Assembly (NCBI RefSeq): GCF_900107155.1
Contig: NZ_FNOX01000008.1
Span: 214,389 to 278,388 of the forward strand
Length of the DNA: 64,000 nt
Direction of reading: 5' to 3'
Source of the DNA: Pseudomonas salomonii
GTDB taxonomy: Bacteria > Pseudomonadota > Gammaproteobacteria > Pseudomonadales > Pseudomonadaceae
Shown here: one piece after another, positions 1 through 7,902 of the stretch
How the letters are laid out: each line of letters begins with the position of its first letter
How positions within the stretch are numbered: the first letter of the stretch is position 1
Made by a program: the position numbers and the translations under genes
The notes under the pieces: model-generated
What the model was told of the DNA's origin: nothing
Databases searched by the model: none
What the model saw: only the letters and a program-made list of their open reading frames with translations

Positions 1-123
1 ATCTTCCAAGCGACTGACCGCCATGCTCAGGGCCGGCTGTGCTACGTGCAAGGCCTGCGCGGCTTTAGTGAAACTGCCTTGGCGAGCAATCTCTACGCAG
101 TACTCCAGCGCTTTAAGATTCAT
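1..123 (-). CDS. LysR-family transcriptional regulator, N-terminal fragment
   Basis: This is the first 41 codons of a leftward gene cut by the window edge. The translation begins MNLKALEYCVEIARQGSFTK and continues into AAQALHVAQPALSMAVSRLE, the winged helix-turn-helix of LysR regulators (recognition helix around QPALSMAVSRLE). It diverges from the membrane-protein gene that starts at 215, the usual layout for a LysR regulator and its target. The effector-binding domain lies outside the window, so the inducer cannot be guessed. Confidence 0.85.
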   Translation of the reverse strand, partial: MNLKALEYCVEIARQGSFTKAAQALHVAQPALSMAVSRLED

Positions 124-214
124 AGAGCTCACATAACAAAGAATGATAACAGGCTTCACAAATGGATATTTTTTGTGATGAGCGCAAGTCTATAACCTGT
201 CGTCATTCTTCTCC

Positions 215-1285
215 ATGCCGGATTTCATCATGCCCCGTGACCCTCGCTTTTACTGGCCTGTAACGCTGATCGTCGGGGCTTTGGGCGGCAGCCTTGCCCA
301 CTGGGCGGGGTGGCCTTTGCCTTGGGTGATAGGTTCATTGCTGGCAGTGTTGCTGACACGTTGCGGCGGCGGCCGGATACCGCAAGTACCTCACGGGCGC
401 AAGGCCGGGCAGTTGATTGTGGCGGTGGCCATCGGTTGCCACTTCACCTTGCCGGTCATGCAGGAAGTGGCGGCCCACTTTGGCTTGATCGGCATGGCCG
501 TCCTGCTGACGCTGGTGCTGGCACTGTGCTCGGTATTGGTCTTGCATCGGTGGGGCGTACCGCTGCCCACCGCATTTTTCGCGTTGATGCCTGCCAATTC
601 CACCGAGATGGTGCACCTGGGCCAGCAGCGCCAGGCCGACCCCCGTTTCATCGCCGCCGCCCACAGTCTGCGGTTGTTGCTCATTCTGCTGGCAGTGCCT
701 GCTGTTGCGAACTTTGGTGTGGCACATAGCGTTGCGCGCACGGCGTTGCCGGTGGTCTGGCCGTGGCTGATCTTCCTCCTGGCCATGGGCTTGCTGGCGG
801 CGTTGGCGTTCAAGCGTTGCAACCTGCCCAATCCCTGGACGTTTGGGCCGTTGCTGATCTGTGCGGTCGGTGTGGGTTGCAACAATCTGTCGATGAGCAT
901 GCCCATGTGGCTCAGTGGCTGCGGGCAACTGTTGATAGGGTGTGCGCTGGGCGCCACGTTCGACCGCGACTTTTTGCGCCGCGCCCCCGGTTTTCTGTTG
1001 AAGGTGCTGTTGCTGCTGGCGGGCTCGGTGATTGCTACCGCACTGGCCGCATGGGGCCTGGGTGCCGGTTTGGGATTCTCGTGGTTGTCGCTGGCGCTGG
1101 GCATGATGCCCGGTAGCGCGCCGGAAATGAGCTTGACCGCCGAGGCGCTTGGGCTGGCAGTGACATTGGTGACGGCGATGCAGATTATCCGCATGTTACT
1201 GATCCAGGCCGCGTGCCTGCCGCTGTATCGCTTGCTTGATCGAGCGTTGCGGGCACAAACACCGGCCAGTGCAAAATCTGCGTAA
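215..1285 (+). CDS. AbrB family membrane protein (PF05145-like)
   Basis: A polytopic inner-membrane protein of about 350 residues made of hydrophobic segments in two similar halves. Features of the AbrB (PF05145) family are visible: the N-terminal GALGGSLAHWAGWPLPWVIG segment and the MPANSTEMVHLG and GMMPGSAPEMSLTAEALG motifs, one in each half. Members are often labelled regulators or ammonia monooxygenase, but the sequence looks like a transporter and the substrate is unknown. A second ATG at 230 is an equally plausible start, since neither has a convincing ribosome binding site. It faces the partial LysR gene and is followed closely by an FAH-family enzyme, so the two may serve one catabolic route. 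Confidence 0.75.
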   Translation: MPDFIMPRDPRFYWPVTLIVGALGGSLAHWAGWPLPWVIGSLLAVLLTRCGGGRIPQVPHGRKAGQLIVAVAIGCHFTLPVMQEVAAHFGLIGMAVLLTLVLALCSVLVLHRWGVPLPTAFFALMPANSTEMVHLGQQRQADPRFIAAAHSLRLLLILLAVPAVANFGVAHSVARTALPVVWPWLIFLLAMGLLAALAFKRCNLPNPWTFGPLLICAVGVGCNNLSMSMPMWLSGCGQLLIGCALGATFDRDFLRRAPGFLLKVLLLLAGSVIATALAAWGLGAGLGFSWLSLALGMMPGSAPEMSLTAEALGLAVTLVTAMQIIRMLLIQAACLPLYRLLDRALRAQTPASAKSA

Positions 1286-1351
1286 ACCTGTCCAACTTTG
1301 CCTTGGCGCTGCTGGCCATACTGGCGCCAGGTAAACCAAGAGGTACAGGCC

Positions 1352-2047
1352 ATGACTGATTACGTATTCACCCCCGCGACAACACCATCCCTGGCCGTTC
1401 AGGGCGGCGACGCACGTTTCCCGCTGCGTCGCGTGTTCTGCGTGGGCCGCAACTACAGTGAACACGCCCGCGAAATGGGGCACGACCCGGATCGCGAACC
1501 GCCATTTTTCTTTATGAAACCGGCGGATGCGGTGGTGCCGGCCGAAGGCGTGATCGCCTACCCGCCGCTGACTGCCGACCTGCACCATGAGGTGGAACTG
1601 GTGGTGGCAATCGGCAAGGGTGGGGTGGATATCAGTCCTGACGACGCTTTGTCCCACGTATGGGGGTATGGCGTCGGCATCGACTTGACCCGTCGCGACC
1701 TGCAGGCCGAGGCGAAAAAGCTCGCGCGCCCGTGGGAGTGGGGCAAGTCGTTCGATGAGTCGGCGCCCAGCACCGCTTTGCAACCGGCGAGCGTCATCGG
1801 TCACCCGGCCAGCGGCAAGATCTGGCTCAAGGTCAATGGTGAGCAGCGCCAGGTCGGCGACCTGGCTGACCTGATCTGGTCGGTGAGTGAAATCATCAGC
1901 TACGCCTCAACATCCGTGGCGCTCAAGGCCGGTGACCTGATCTTTACCGGCACCCCGGCAGGCGTCGGCGCATTGCAGCGTGGAGACGTGGTGACCGCCG
2001 GCATCGACGGCATCGGCGAGTTGAGTTTCACCCTCAGCCAGGGTTGA
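1352..2047 (+). CDS. Fumarylacetoacetate hydrolase family protein
   Basis: A 231-residue single-domain FAH enzyme. It carries the GRNYSEHAREMG opening, the metal-binding acidic residues of HHEVELVV and GIDLTRRD, and the C-terminal LIFTGTPAGVG motif. The length and the FFFMKPADAVV stretch resemble fumarylpyruvate hydrolases and related acylpyruvases, which cleave C-C bonds in aromatic acid breakdown using Mg2+. The exact substrate is not decidable. The open frame extends upstream to 1298, but the ATG at 1352 has an AAGAGG ribosome binding site and gives the family start MTDYVF. Confidence 0.8.
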   Translation: MTDYVFTPATTPSLAVQGGDARFPLRRVFCVGRNYSEHAREMGHDPDREPPFFFMKPADAVVPAEGVIAYPPLTADLHHEVELVVAIGKGGVDISPDDALSHVWGYGVGIDLTRRDLQAEAKKLARPWEWGKSFDESAPSTALQPASVIGHPASGKIWLKVNGEQRQVGDLADLIWSVSEIISYASTSVALKAGDLIFTGTPAGVGALQRGDVVTAGIDGIGELSFTLSQG

Positions 2048-2083
2048 GGCTAAAGTGGGGCCCAGGCCATTCGAGAGACCGTT

Positions 2084-2992
2084 ATGCCAGGCACCCGCGT
2101 CACCACCTATGGCATGGAACAACGCAGCGACCGCCCCGACTTCTATATCCGCGACAAGCGCGGGCGGGCGGCGCTGACCAGCCCGCATCGGCATGAGTAC
2201 TTCCAGATCCAGATCAACCTGGGCGGCGACACCGTGCAACATATCGGCGGCGCGGTGCGTCCGTTCCCGCACAAAGCCATGGCGTTTATCCTGCCCCATC
2301 GCCTGCATGTAATTCCCCACCCGCAAGACGGCGAATTCATGCTGATCAACTTCAGCCAGGCGTTCTTCCTGCCGCAGTTGGCCTGCGACCCGCTGGACCT
2401 GGAAGACATCCCCATCAGCCAGGCGCCGGAACTGTCACCGTTTCGATTTCAGGAGCATCTGGACTTCATCCTTGACGACGCGGACTTTGAGCAAGTGCAC
2501 ACCTGGCTCGGCCATATGCGCACACTGGACGCCCAGCGCACCTTCGGCGCCCGTGAGCGCTTGAAAGGTTACTTGTTCCAACTGGTCGGGTTGGTTTGCC
2601 AGCAGTACGCCGAACCCTTGCAGGCGTTTGCCGCCAATAACGCCACCCGGCGCGGACGCAAAGACGCCCTGGCACGGGTGCACGGCTACATTCGCGAGCA
2701 TCTGCACGAGCCGGGCCTCAATCTTACTGACGCGGCGGCCGCTGCGTTCCTGTCACCCAACTACCTCACCCATTTGCTGCGCAAAGAAACCGGCAAACCC
2801 TTCTCCCAGTGGGTGCTCGACCGCCGCATGCAATTGGCGCGCACCTTGTTACTGAACACGGCGCAGATGATCGGAGCCGTTGCCCGGCGTTGCGGGTTTA
2901 CCGACGAGGCGTACTTCTCCCGCTGTTTTCGCAAGGCCCATGGCCTGGCGCCAGGGCAGTTTCGGCGACAACAACAGGCAAAACCCCTGTAG
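2084..2992 (+). CDS. AraC family transcriptional regulator
   Basis: A 302-residue regulator. The N-terminal half contains a cupin-like effector domain (HRHEYFQIQINLGG near residues 40-55). The C-terminal 100 residues form the double helix-turn-helix of AraC proteins, with LTDAAAAAFLSPNYLTHLLR, then GAVARRCGFTDEAYFSRCFR and the GLAPGQFRR end. It lies 36 bases after the FAH-family gene in the same direction, so it may control that gene and the AbrB-type gene. The ligand is unknown. Confidence 0.85.
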   Translation: MPGTRVTTYGMEQRSDRPDFYIRDKRGRAALTSPHRHEYFQIQINLGGDTVQHIGGAVRPFPHKAMAFILPHRLHVIPHPQDGEFMLINFSQAFFLPQLACDPLDLEDIPISQAPELSPFRFQEHLDFILDDADFEQVHTWLGHMRTLDAQRTFGARERLKGYLFQLVGLVCQQYAEPLQAFAANNATRRGRKDALARVHGYIREHLHEPGLNLTDAAAAAFLSPNYLTHLLRKETGKPFSQWVLDRRMQLARTLLLNTAQMIGAVARRCGFTDEAYFSRCFRKAHGLAPGQFRRQQQAKPL

Positions 2993-3075
2993 TCGAGCGC
3001 CTTCTCTTACAAATCCACGACAATCTATGTGTTTCTATTTACATACAATTGCGTGCATCCCCTGAGGAGGCATCT

Positions 3076-3522
3076 ATGCAAACCTTTATTCGGCTGGCGA
3101 CGCTGGCGGATATCGACACAGTGTTCGCCATTCGCACCGCCGTGGTGCAGAACCACTTGAGCCGTGAGCAGATGGCGGATCTGGGCATTACCCCACAGGT
3201 GCTGGCCGACAGCATCCGTGAAGCGCCGTGCGTGTGGCTGGCAGAAGTGGCGGGCGAGCCGGCGGCTTTTTCGATGGTCAATTTTGACAGCGGCGAGGTA
3301 TTTGCGATGTTCGTACTGCCCGCCCATGAAGGCCGGGGCCTGGGCCGCCAACTGATGGCGGTGGCTGAAGCCGCGCTGTTTGAGCACCACCCGACGCTGT
3401 ACCTGATCACCGACGGGCGCGATGAGATCCGCGCCAACGGGTTCTATCAACGGCTGGGCTGGACGCAGGTGGGCCGGGTCGAGGGCGACGATGTGCGGTA
3501 TGAAAAGAGCAGGGCACCTTAA
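3076..3522 (+). CDS. GNAT family N-acetyltransferase
   Basis: A 148-residue GNAT protein. The acetyl-CoA loop is visible as HEGRGLGRQLM after the strand VFAMFVLPA, and the C-terminal part YLITDGRDEIRANGFYQRLGW matches the last motif of the fold. The open frame starts much earlier (2809), overlapping the AraC gene, but the ATG at 3076 follows a perfect GAGGAGG site and gives the normal family length. The acceptor substrate cannot be predicted. Confidence 0.82.
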   Translation: MQTFIRLATLADIDTVFAIRTAVVQNHLSREQMADLGITPQVLADSIREAPCVWLAEVAGEPAAFSMVNFDSGEVFAMFVLPAHEGRGLGRQLMAVAEAALFEHHPTLYLITDGRDEIRANGFYQRLGWTQVGRVEGDDVRYEKSRAP

Positions 3523-3525
3523 CTC

Positions 3526-3786
3526 ATGAACCCGGCAGAATCCCCGTCCTCCAACGGCCTTCGCTATGCGGCGATGGGGGTTGTGTGCGCGGCGGTGCTG
3601 CTGGGCGTCTTGTTTATGCGTTTCAATGCTCGGGTCGACCTGGAACGGCAAGAGGCCGCCGAACGCTTGGTGCTGTGCCAACATCTTGAAAGTGTGGCCC
3701 GCGCTACTTCGACGTCCGGTCTGGAACTGCTTGAAGCCTGTAGGCAACTCAAAAAGCGTTATAGCGAGAGTGTCGCGCCGTTATGA
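3526..3786 (+). CDS. Small single-pass membrane protein, unknown function
   Basis: An 86-residue protein starting three bases after the GNAT stop, so probably cotranscribed. Residues about 13-31 form one hydrophobic helix (YAAMGVVCAAVLLGVLF), followed by a charged, helical, probably periplasmic or cytoplasmic tail with two cysteines (LVLCQHLE and LLEACRQL). I recognise no family. The close spacing and reasonable codon use support a real gene. Confidence 0.5.
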   Translation: MNPAESPSSNGLRYAAMGVVCAAVLLGVLFMRFNARVDLERQEAAERLVLCQHLESVARATSTSGLELLEACRQLKKRYSESVAPL

Positions 3787-4016
3787 GTAATAACCCCATT
3801 TGAATAATGGATATATAGCCACGAAGTGCTCAGGGTTATAGCGGTTTATTGCACCAAAAAGTGGCACTTGTTTGCTTGGCCACCTTAAAAATCATGTGGT
3901 TATTGAATGACTTACGCGGCTTTTAATCCGACGAAAGGAATAAAATAATCTTGTTACAGGTTTTTACAGTCGTTACTATAGCCGGGCGTTCACCTCCCAC
4001 GGTTTATGCATTTTTA
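3787..4016. other. AT-rich intergenic stretch, possible small RNA region
   Basis: This non-coding stretch between the small membrane protein and the terminator is clearly richer in A and T than the flanking genes. It contains no open frame of note and ends in a strong rho-independent terminator (4017-4053). That terminator is about 230 bases from the nearest upstream stop codon, farther than expected for a simple gene terminator. The stretch may therefore encode a small plus-strand RNA, but no promoter is certain. Confidence 0.3.
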
Positions 4017-4053
4017 AATCCCAAGTTTCCATCAGCTACTTGGGATTTTTTTT
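4017..4053 (+). terminator. Rho-independent terminator
   Basis: The arm AATCCCAAGT (4017-4026) pairs perfectly with ACTTGGGATT (4038-4047), followed by a run of eight T. It reads in the plus direction and ends just before the stop codon of the leftward cyclase gene. It could end the GNAT/small membrane protein transcript or an unannotated small RNA. Confidence 0.85.
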
Positions 4054-4073
4054 GCCCGCAATTTGACCTCGCT

Positions 4074-5018
4074 TCACACTTCACTGTCGGCGAACTCTGC
4101 GCGCATGCGTCCATTGCGTTTGGCCTGATACAGCAACTTGTCGACCGACTCGACGAACGCCAGCAGGTCGCTGTTGGGCGTCACGGTACGCGTGCCCACC
4201 CCCAGGCTCAGGCTCAGCAACTTGGAAACCGGCGAAACGGCGTGTTCGATCTGCTGCTGGCAAATCAAGTGCAGGCAGCGTTGCGCCACTTGCCTGGCCG
4301 AGGCTGCGTCGGTTTCGGGCAGCAACCACACAAATTCCTCGCCGCCGATACGCGCAATGAAATCCCGCGGCCGGTTAGCCGCCAACGACAAGGTGCGCGC
4401 CACCTGGCGCAAGGCTTCATCGCCCTTGATATGGCCATAGTGGTCGTTGTACTGCTTGAAAAAATCGATATCCAGAATGATCAACGACAGCGGCAACTGG
4501 CTGCGCAGCGCACTGGACCATTCGCGCTCGAGCACGGTGTCGAACATGCGGCGGTTGGCGATGCCGGTCAGGCCGTCCTGGAAGGAGTATTCCTCCAGTT
4601 GTTTTTGCAGGCGAATCAAGTGCTCTTCGGTCTTCTTGCGCTCGCTGATATCGAACATAAAGCCGATCAAGGCTTGGACTTCGTCGCCCTTGCGCACCAC
4701 GTGCACCACATCGCGGATCCACACATAGTCGCCGTTGACCGTCAGTGCGCGGTAGTCGGCCTCGTGGTCCACGCCGGCGCGCGATTGCGACACGCAAAAG
4801 TTCACCACGTATTCACGGTCGTCCGGGTGCATGCGTTCGACCCAGTCATCCACGCTCACCCAGCTTTGCGGGCTCCAGCCCAGCAATGCTTCGATCTGCG
4901 GGCCGATGTAGCTGAACGTCATGCTCTGCCAATCGATGCGCCACGGGATGGCGTTGGTCGACTCCAGCAGGGTTTTGTACACGTCGCTGTCGGGCTGGCT
5001 CGGAGGAACGATGCTCAT
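4074..5018 (-). CDS. PAS-GGDEF diguanylate cyclase
   Basis: A 314-residue soluble protein that should make cyclic di-GMP from GTP. Residues about 15-130 form a PAS domain with its PAC extension (SFSYIGPQIEALLGW-like start, then YRALTVNGDYVWIRDVVHVV). A short helix leads to the GGDEF domain in the last 165 residues. The catalytic loop reads GGEEF, and RPRD five residues upstream is an intact inhibitory I-site, so product feedback is expected. The frame extends to 5138, but the ATG at 5018 (MSIVPPSQPD) is the likelier start. No membrane segment is present, so the PAS domain senses a cytoplasmic signal. Confidence 0.88.
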   Translation of the reverse strand: MSIVPPSQPDSDVYKTLLESTNAIPWRIDWQSMTFSYIGPQIEALLGWSPQSWVSVDDWVERMHPDDREYVVNFCVSQSRAGVDHEADYRALTVNGDYVWIRDVVHVVRKGDEVQALIGFMFDISERKKTEEHLIRLQKQLEEYSFQDGLTGIANRRMFDTVLEREWSSALRSQLPLSLIILDIDFFKQYNDHYGHIKGDEALRQVARTLSLAANRPRDFIARIGGEEFVWLLPETDAASARQVAQRCLHLICQQQIEHAVSPVSKLLSLSLGVGTRTVTPNSDLLAFVESVDKLLYQAKRNGRMRAEFADSEV

Positions 5019-5264
5019 GGCGGTCGGCTCGGGATGATGGCGAAAAGCCAAGAGCGTCTTTTGATACAGATCGTGAGTCAAGCCCTTGCCAAAGCAGCAG
5101 ACGAGAGGTCGTGTGCTGGGTTTCTGACGCCAGTGCACCAGCGTTTACAGGGCGAAATGCGGCACAGGTATCACTTTTGAATTAATTGTTCAGTAGCAGG
5201 CAAAACCTTATCTATGCTGGTTGCATCACACCCACAGGGTCGAACCCAGGGATGGGGGCTCAGC

Positions 5265-5513
5265 ATGATTGCGATCAATGAACTCAATAAGATCATGGCC
5301 TCAGGCTTCCTGCCGCTGGCTTGTGATTGCAGCCTTAACAGCGACGGTTCACTGCGCATCAGCGTGTTCGAGCCGGCGTCGGGTCGCGTCGATCTGCTGC
5401 TGACCCGGGTCTCGCCCCAAGGCCTGGACAGCATCCGTTCCATCTCAAACCTTATTGGCGAACTGCGCACGGAGATCAAGGCCGGGCGCCGTGGTTTTGC
5501 GGCGGTAGGTTAG
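5265..5513 (+). CDS. DUF1652 family protein
   Basis: A small 82-residue protein with the pattern of the Pseudomonas DUF1652 family: FLPLACDCSLNSDGSLRISV, then FEPASGRVDLLLTRV and the C-terminal helix ISNLIGELRTEI. Function is unknown. The frame opens at 5214, but the ATG at 5265 has a GGGG-type ribosome binding site at the right distance. Its last four bases overlap the end of the small lipoprotein gene on the other strand. Confidence 0.7.
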   Translation: MIAINELNKIMASGFLPLACDCSLNSDGSLRISVFEPASGRVDLLLTRVSPQGLDSIRSISNLIGELRTEIKAGRRGFAAVG

Positions 5514-5650
5514 CTGTTCACGGTGCTGGTTAAGGTGTCGACTGCGCCGTAGTAGCGCCAGCAGCAATGCCGGTGTTCAGGCAGGATCACGCAGCCGCTC
5601 AGGCTGACAATCAGCAGGGCGGCAACCAGCATAGAGAGTCGACGGGTCAT
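5510..5650 (-). CDS. 46-residue small lipoprotein
   Basis: A leftward gene too short for routine gene calling. It starts at ATG 5650 after a GAGGAAA ribosome binding site and encodes MTRRLSMLVAALLIVSLSGC followed by VILPEHRHCCWRYYGAVDTL and a short tail ending VNS. The arginine-rich start, hydrophobic core and LSGC lipobox are a textbook lipoprotein signal, with the lipidated cysteine at residue 20 and only 26 mature residues. The mature part has a CC pair and two tyrosines. No function is known. Its stop overlaps the end of the DUF1652 gene by four bases. Confidence 0.65.
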   Translation of the reverse strand: MTRRLSMLVAALLIVSLSGCVILPEHRHCCWRYYGAVDTLTSTVNS

Positions 5651-5867
5651 GATATTTCCTCATTGTGTGTTCTGCGTTACGTCTTGAACGCAACCACCTG
5701 CACAAATCCGTCGCGATACTTTCAAACATTTCATCCAGCGCATTCATCCTCTGAGCAATACTTCCAGCGTCGAGAAAAAACTTGGGTTTCTCGCGACGGA
5801 TTTCCCTGTGCCCAGCGTTCAACCCATCAGATGCGAACATTTTCGTCCGCCGTATGAAGGAGTTGCC

Positions 5868-6179
5868 ATGAACCCACTGGCCAAATTGCGCTACGCCTTG
5901 CTGGTCCCGCTGGCCTTCGCCGCGCTTGTCAGCACCCCGACCTTCGCCCAGACCGAAGTGATCATTCGCCAGGCCCCACCGGCGGAGCGCGTCGAAGTGA
6001 TCCCGGCTGAACGCGCAGGTTTCGTCTGGGACCGGGGCCATTGGCAATGGGAACGTGGCGCCTATGCCTGGGTGCCGGGCCACTGGCAGGAAGTGGTGCG
6101 TAACGCACGCTGGGAGCCTGGGCACTGGGAATCCCGTGGCCCCAACTGGTACTGGCGCGAAGGGCACTGGATCCGCTGA
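5868..6179 (+). CDS. YXWGXW-repeat periplasmic protein
   Basis: A 103-residue exported protein. Residues 1-28 form a signal peptide ending STPTFAQ. The mature part has about four short repeats of the WxxGHW type (WDRGHWQW, WVPGHWQE, WEPGHWES, WREGHWIR), as in PF12779 proteins. It starts at 5868 behind an AAGGAG site. It sits 33 bases before the ECF sigma operon and may be part of the same envelope or metal response. The molecular role of the repeats is not known. Confidence 0.75.
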   Translation: MNPLAKLRYALLVPLAFAALVSTPTFAQTEVIIRQAPPAERVEVIPAERAGFVWDRGHWQWERGAYAWVPGHWQEVVRNARWEPGHWESRGPNWYWREGHWIR

Positions 6180-6212
6180 AACCTCTTAGCCCCCGGACCG
6201 AGTATTACCTGA

Positions 6213-6791
6213 TTGAAAGACACTGATCCGGACGTTGAGCTACTGGCACGTATCGGCAACAACGAACCTGCGGCCGTCAACGAAATGGTGACGCGCAAGC
6301 TGCCGCGCCTGCTTGCGCTTGCCGGTCGGCTGTTGGGGGATGCCGACGAAGCCAGAGACGTGGCCCAGGAAAGCTTCCTGCGCATCTGGCGCCAGGCGGC
6401 CAACTGGCGCCCCGGCGAAGCGCGTTTTGACACCTGGCTGCACCGCGTGGCGCTCAACCTGTGCCATGACCGCTTGCGCCGGCGCAAGGAACGCCCGTTG
6501 AATGAGGACGAGGCGCTGGAACTGGCGGACAGCGCACCCTCGCCGGATGAACAGTTGGAAACGGCGGACCGCAGCGCCAGGATGGCCGCAGCCCTGGCGA
6601 GCTTGCCCGAGCGCCAGCGTGAAGCCATTGTGCTGCAGTACTACCAAGAGCTGTCGAACATCGACGCCGCGGCCCTGATGAACATTAGCGTCGAGGCACT
6701 GGAGAGCCTGCTGTCGCGGGCCCGACGCCAGTTGCGCAGCCAACTTGCCGACACACCCGGGCTCGCCCGCCCAGGAAGGGGAAAACCATGA
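6213..6791 (+). CDS. ECF sigma factor
   Basis: A 192-residue extracytoplasmic-function sigma factor. Sigma region 2 lies in residues about 25-90 (GDADEARDVAQESFLRIWRQ and FDTWLHRVALNLCHDRLRRR). Region 4 lies at 130-180 (LPERQREAIVLQYYQELSNI followed by AALMNISVEALESLLSRARR). The start is a TTG codon at 6213, since no ATG precedes region 2 in frame. The next two genes overlap it by four bases each and encode a membrane protein and a periplasmic metal-sensor-like protein, so the sigma factor is probably held by its neighbour until a periplasmic signal arrives. Confidence 0.88.
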   Translation: MKDTDPDVELLARIGNNEPAAVNEMVTRKLPRLLALAGRLLGDADEARDVAQESFLRIWRQAANWRPGEARFDTWLHRVALNLCHDRLRRRKERPLNEDEALELADSAPSPDEQLETADRSARMAAALASLPERQREAIVLQYYQELSNIDAAALMNISVEALESLLSRARRQLRSQLADTPGLARPGRGKP

Positions 6792-7219
6792 CACCTGAAC
6801 GCTTTGCGCACCTGGCTGACGCCTACGGTGCCAGCCTGCATCGCTGGCCCAGCGCCGAACGAGCCGCTGCCCAGGCATTGCTCGACAGCGGCAACCCTCA
6901 AGCCCGCGAGGCATTGCGCGAGGTCGGTTGGCTCGATGCCCGGTTGGACAGCCACCCGCTTGTGTTCAACGAACCGGCCCTTGCGCGACAGATTCGCGAG
7001 TCTGCCCCGCGACGGCCGTCGTTCTGGTCGCGCTATGCCAACTGGCTGTCGCCCGCCGGGTTGGTGGGCGTGGGCATTGCCGGCATTGCCGCCGGGGTGC
7101 TGGTGGCGTCACTGAGTGTGCCGTTGCCGATGCTGTCATCCGACGTGCTGCCCAGCGTCTTCGATCAGGGCGACGCCGATGTCGTCTTCACCGTCAACGC
7201 CGAGGAAACCGAGCAATGA
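6788..7219 (+). CDS. Single-pass membrane protein, putative anti-sigma factor
   Basis: A 143-residue protein starting within the stop codon of the ECF sigma gene. The N-terminal 75 residues are cytoplasmic and helical (ERFAHLADAYGASLHRWPSA), then a hydrophobic helix SPAGLVGVGIAGIAAGVLVA spans the membrane, and about 40 residues follow outside. Position and topology are those of an anti-sigma factor, although no zinc-binding ZAS motif (HxxxCxxC) is present. The assignment rests on context. Confidence 0.6.
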   Translation: MTPERFAHLADAYGASLHRWPSAERAAAQALLDSGNPQAREALREVGWLDARLDSHPLVFNEPALARQIRESAPRRPSFWSRYANWLSPAGLVGVGIAGIAAGVLVASLSVPLPMLSSDVLPSVFDQGDADVVFTVNAEETEQ

Positions 7220-7710
7220 CCCCAACATCCCTTAAACCCTGGCTGGTCTTTTCGGTATTGCTCAACGTGTTTTTGATCGGCGGTGTGGGCGGCGGCCTCT
7301 ATCACTGGATGGCCACTGCCAAGCCCGCCGAAGCGGTGGTCAACCAGCACGGTCTGCGCCAGGCGATGATCAAGTTGCCGATGGAGCGGCGCAAGGAATT
7401 GCGGCAGTTGCTGCGCCACAACCGCGCCGACAGCCAACCGCTGATCATGGCCGGTCGCGAAGCACGCCTGGGGGTGATCAAGCAGCTCGAAGCACCGACG
7501 CTGGACCGTGAGGCACTGGTGACTGAACTGGCCAAGGCCCGCGAGGCGGATGCGGCGCTCAGAGCATTGGTGGACTCGACGCTGGCGCAGTTCGCGAGCA
7601 ATTTGCCCCAGGATGAGCGGCAGAAACTGGTCGAAGCGCTGTACCAGCGCGGGCAGGCCAAAAACCGTGAGAAGCTGCCGCAGGTGGCCGGGGCCAGGCC
7701 GCGTTCTTGA
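7216..7710 (+). CDS. CnrX-like periplasmic heavy-metal sensor
   Basis: A 164-residue protein anchored by one N-terminal helix (WLVFSVLLNVFLIGGVGGGL). The periplasmic part is nearly all helical and contains MERRKELRQLLRHN, AREADAALRALVDSTLAQFA and LPQDERQKLVEAL, the hook-like fold of CnrX, ZraP and CpxP relatives. The ATG at 7216 overlaps the preceding stop as ATGA. The order sigma factor, membrane protein, periplasmic sensor parallels the CnrYXH nickel/cobalt system. The usual histidine-rich metal site is not evident, so the signal could instead be envelope stress. Confidence 0.7.
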   Translation: MTPTSLKPWLVFSVLLNVFLIGGVGGGLYHWMATAKPAEAVVNQHGLRQAMIKLPMERRKELRQLLRHNRADSQPLIMAGREARLGVIKQLEAPTLDREALVTELAKAREADAALRALVDSTLAQFASNLPQDERQKLVEALYQRGQAKNREKLPQVAGARPRS

Positions 7711-7748
7711 ACGGTTGCTCACATCCAGCTGATGCCATGCGATCCAAT

Positions 7749-7779
7749 TGTGGGAGCTGGCTTGCCTGCGATGCAGGCG
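7749..7779. repeat. REP element, single
   Basis: A short palindromic sequence beginning TTGTGGGAGCTGGCTTGCCT and including the hairpin CGATGCAGGCG. It matches the REP arms seen near 14.6 and 15.4 kb. It stands alone between the sensor gene and the NUDIX gene, so it is a REP singlet and not a mobile REPIN pair. Confidence 0.6.
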
Positions 7780-7902
7780 CCTCGGTCTATCTGGCTTTAA
7801 GCGGCAGCAGGGGAGAGGGTGATCCAGTACGCGTTGGGTGGGGCGGGATTTGCAGCCGCTGCGGTGTTCGTCAAATCCTTTGTCGAACGGCAGAGCAGGG
7901 AA

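Noticed and set aside
2809..3075. N-terminal extension of the GNAT at 3076
   Set aside because: The extension overlaps the AraC gene in another frame, and the internal ATG has a perfect ribosome binding site and gives the normal length.
3871..3886. A sigma-54-like promoter (TGGCAC then TTGCT)
   Set aside because: The distance between the GG and GC elements is one base too short, and sigma-54 promoters are strict about this spacing.
3951..5180. A 409-codon plus-strand frame across the PAS-GGDEF cyclase
   Set aside because: It is antisense to a gene with clear PAS and GGDEF motifs. Its translation is rich in His, Gln and Arg with no domain, typical of a shadow frame in high-GC DNA.
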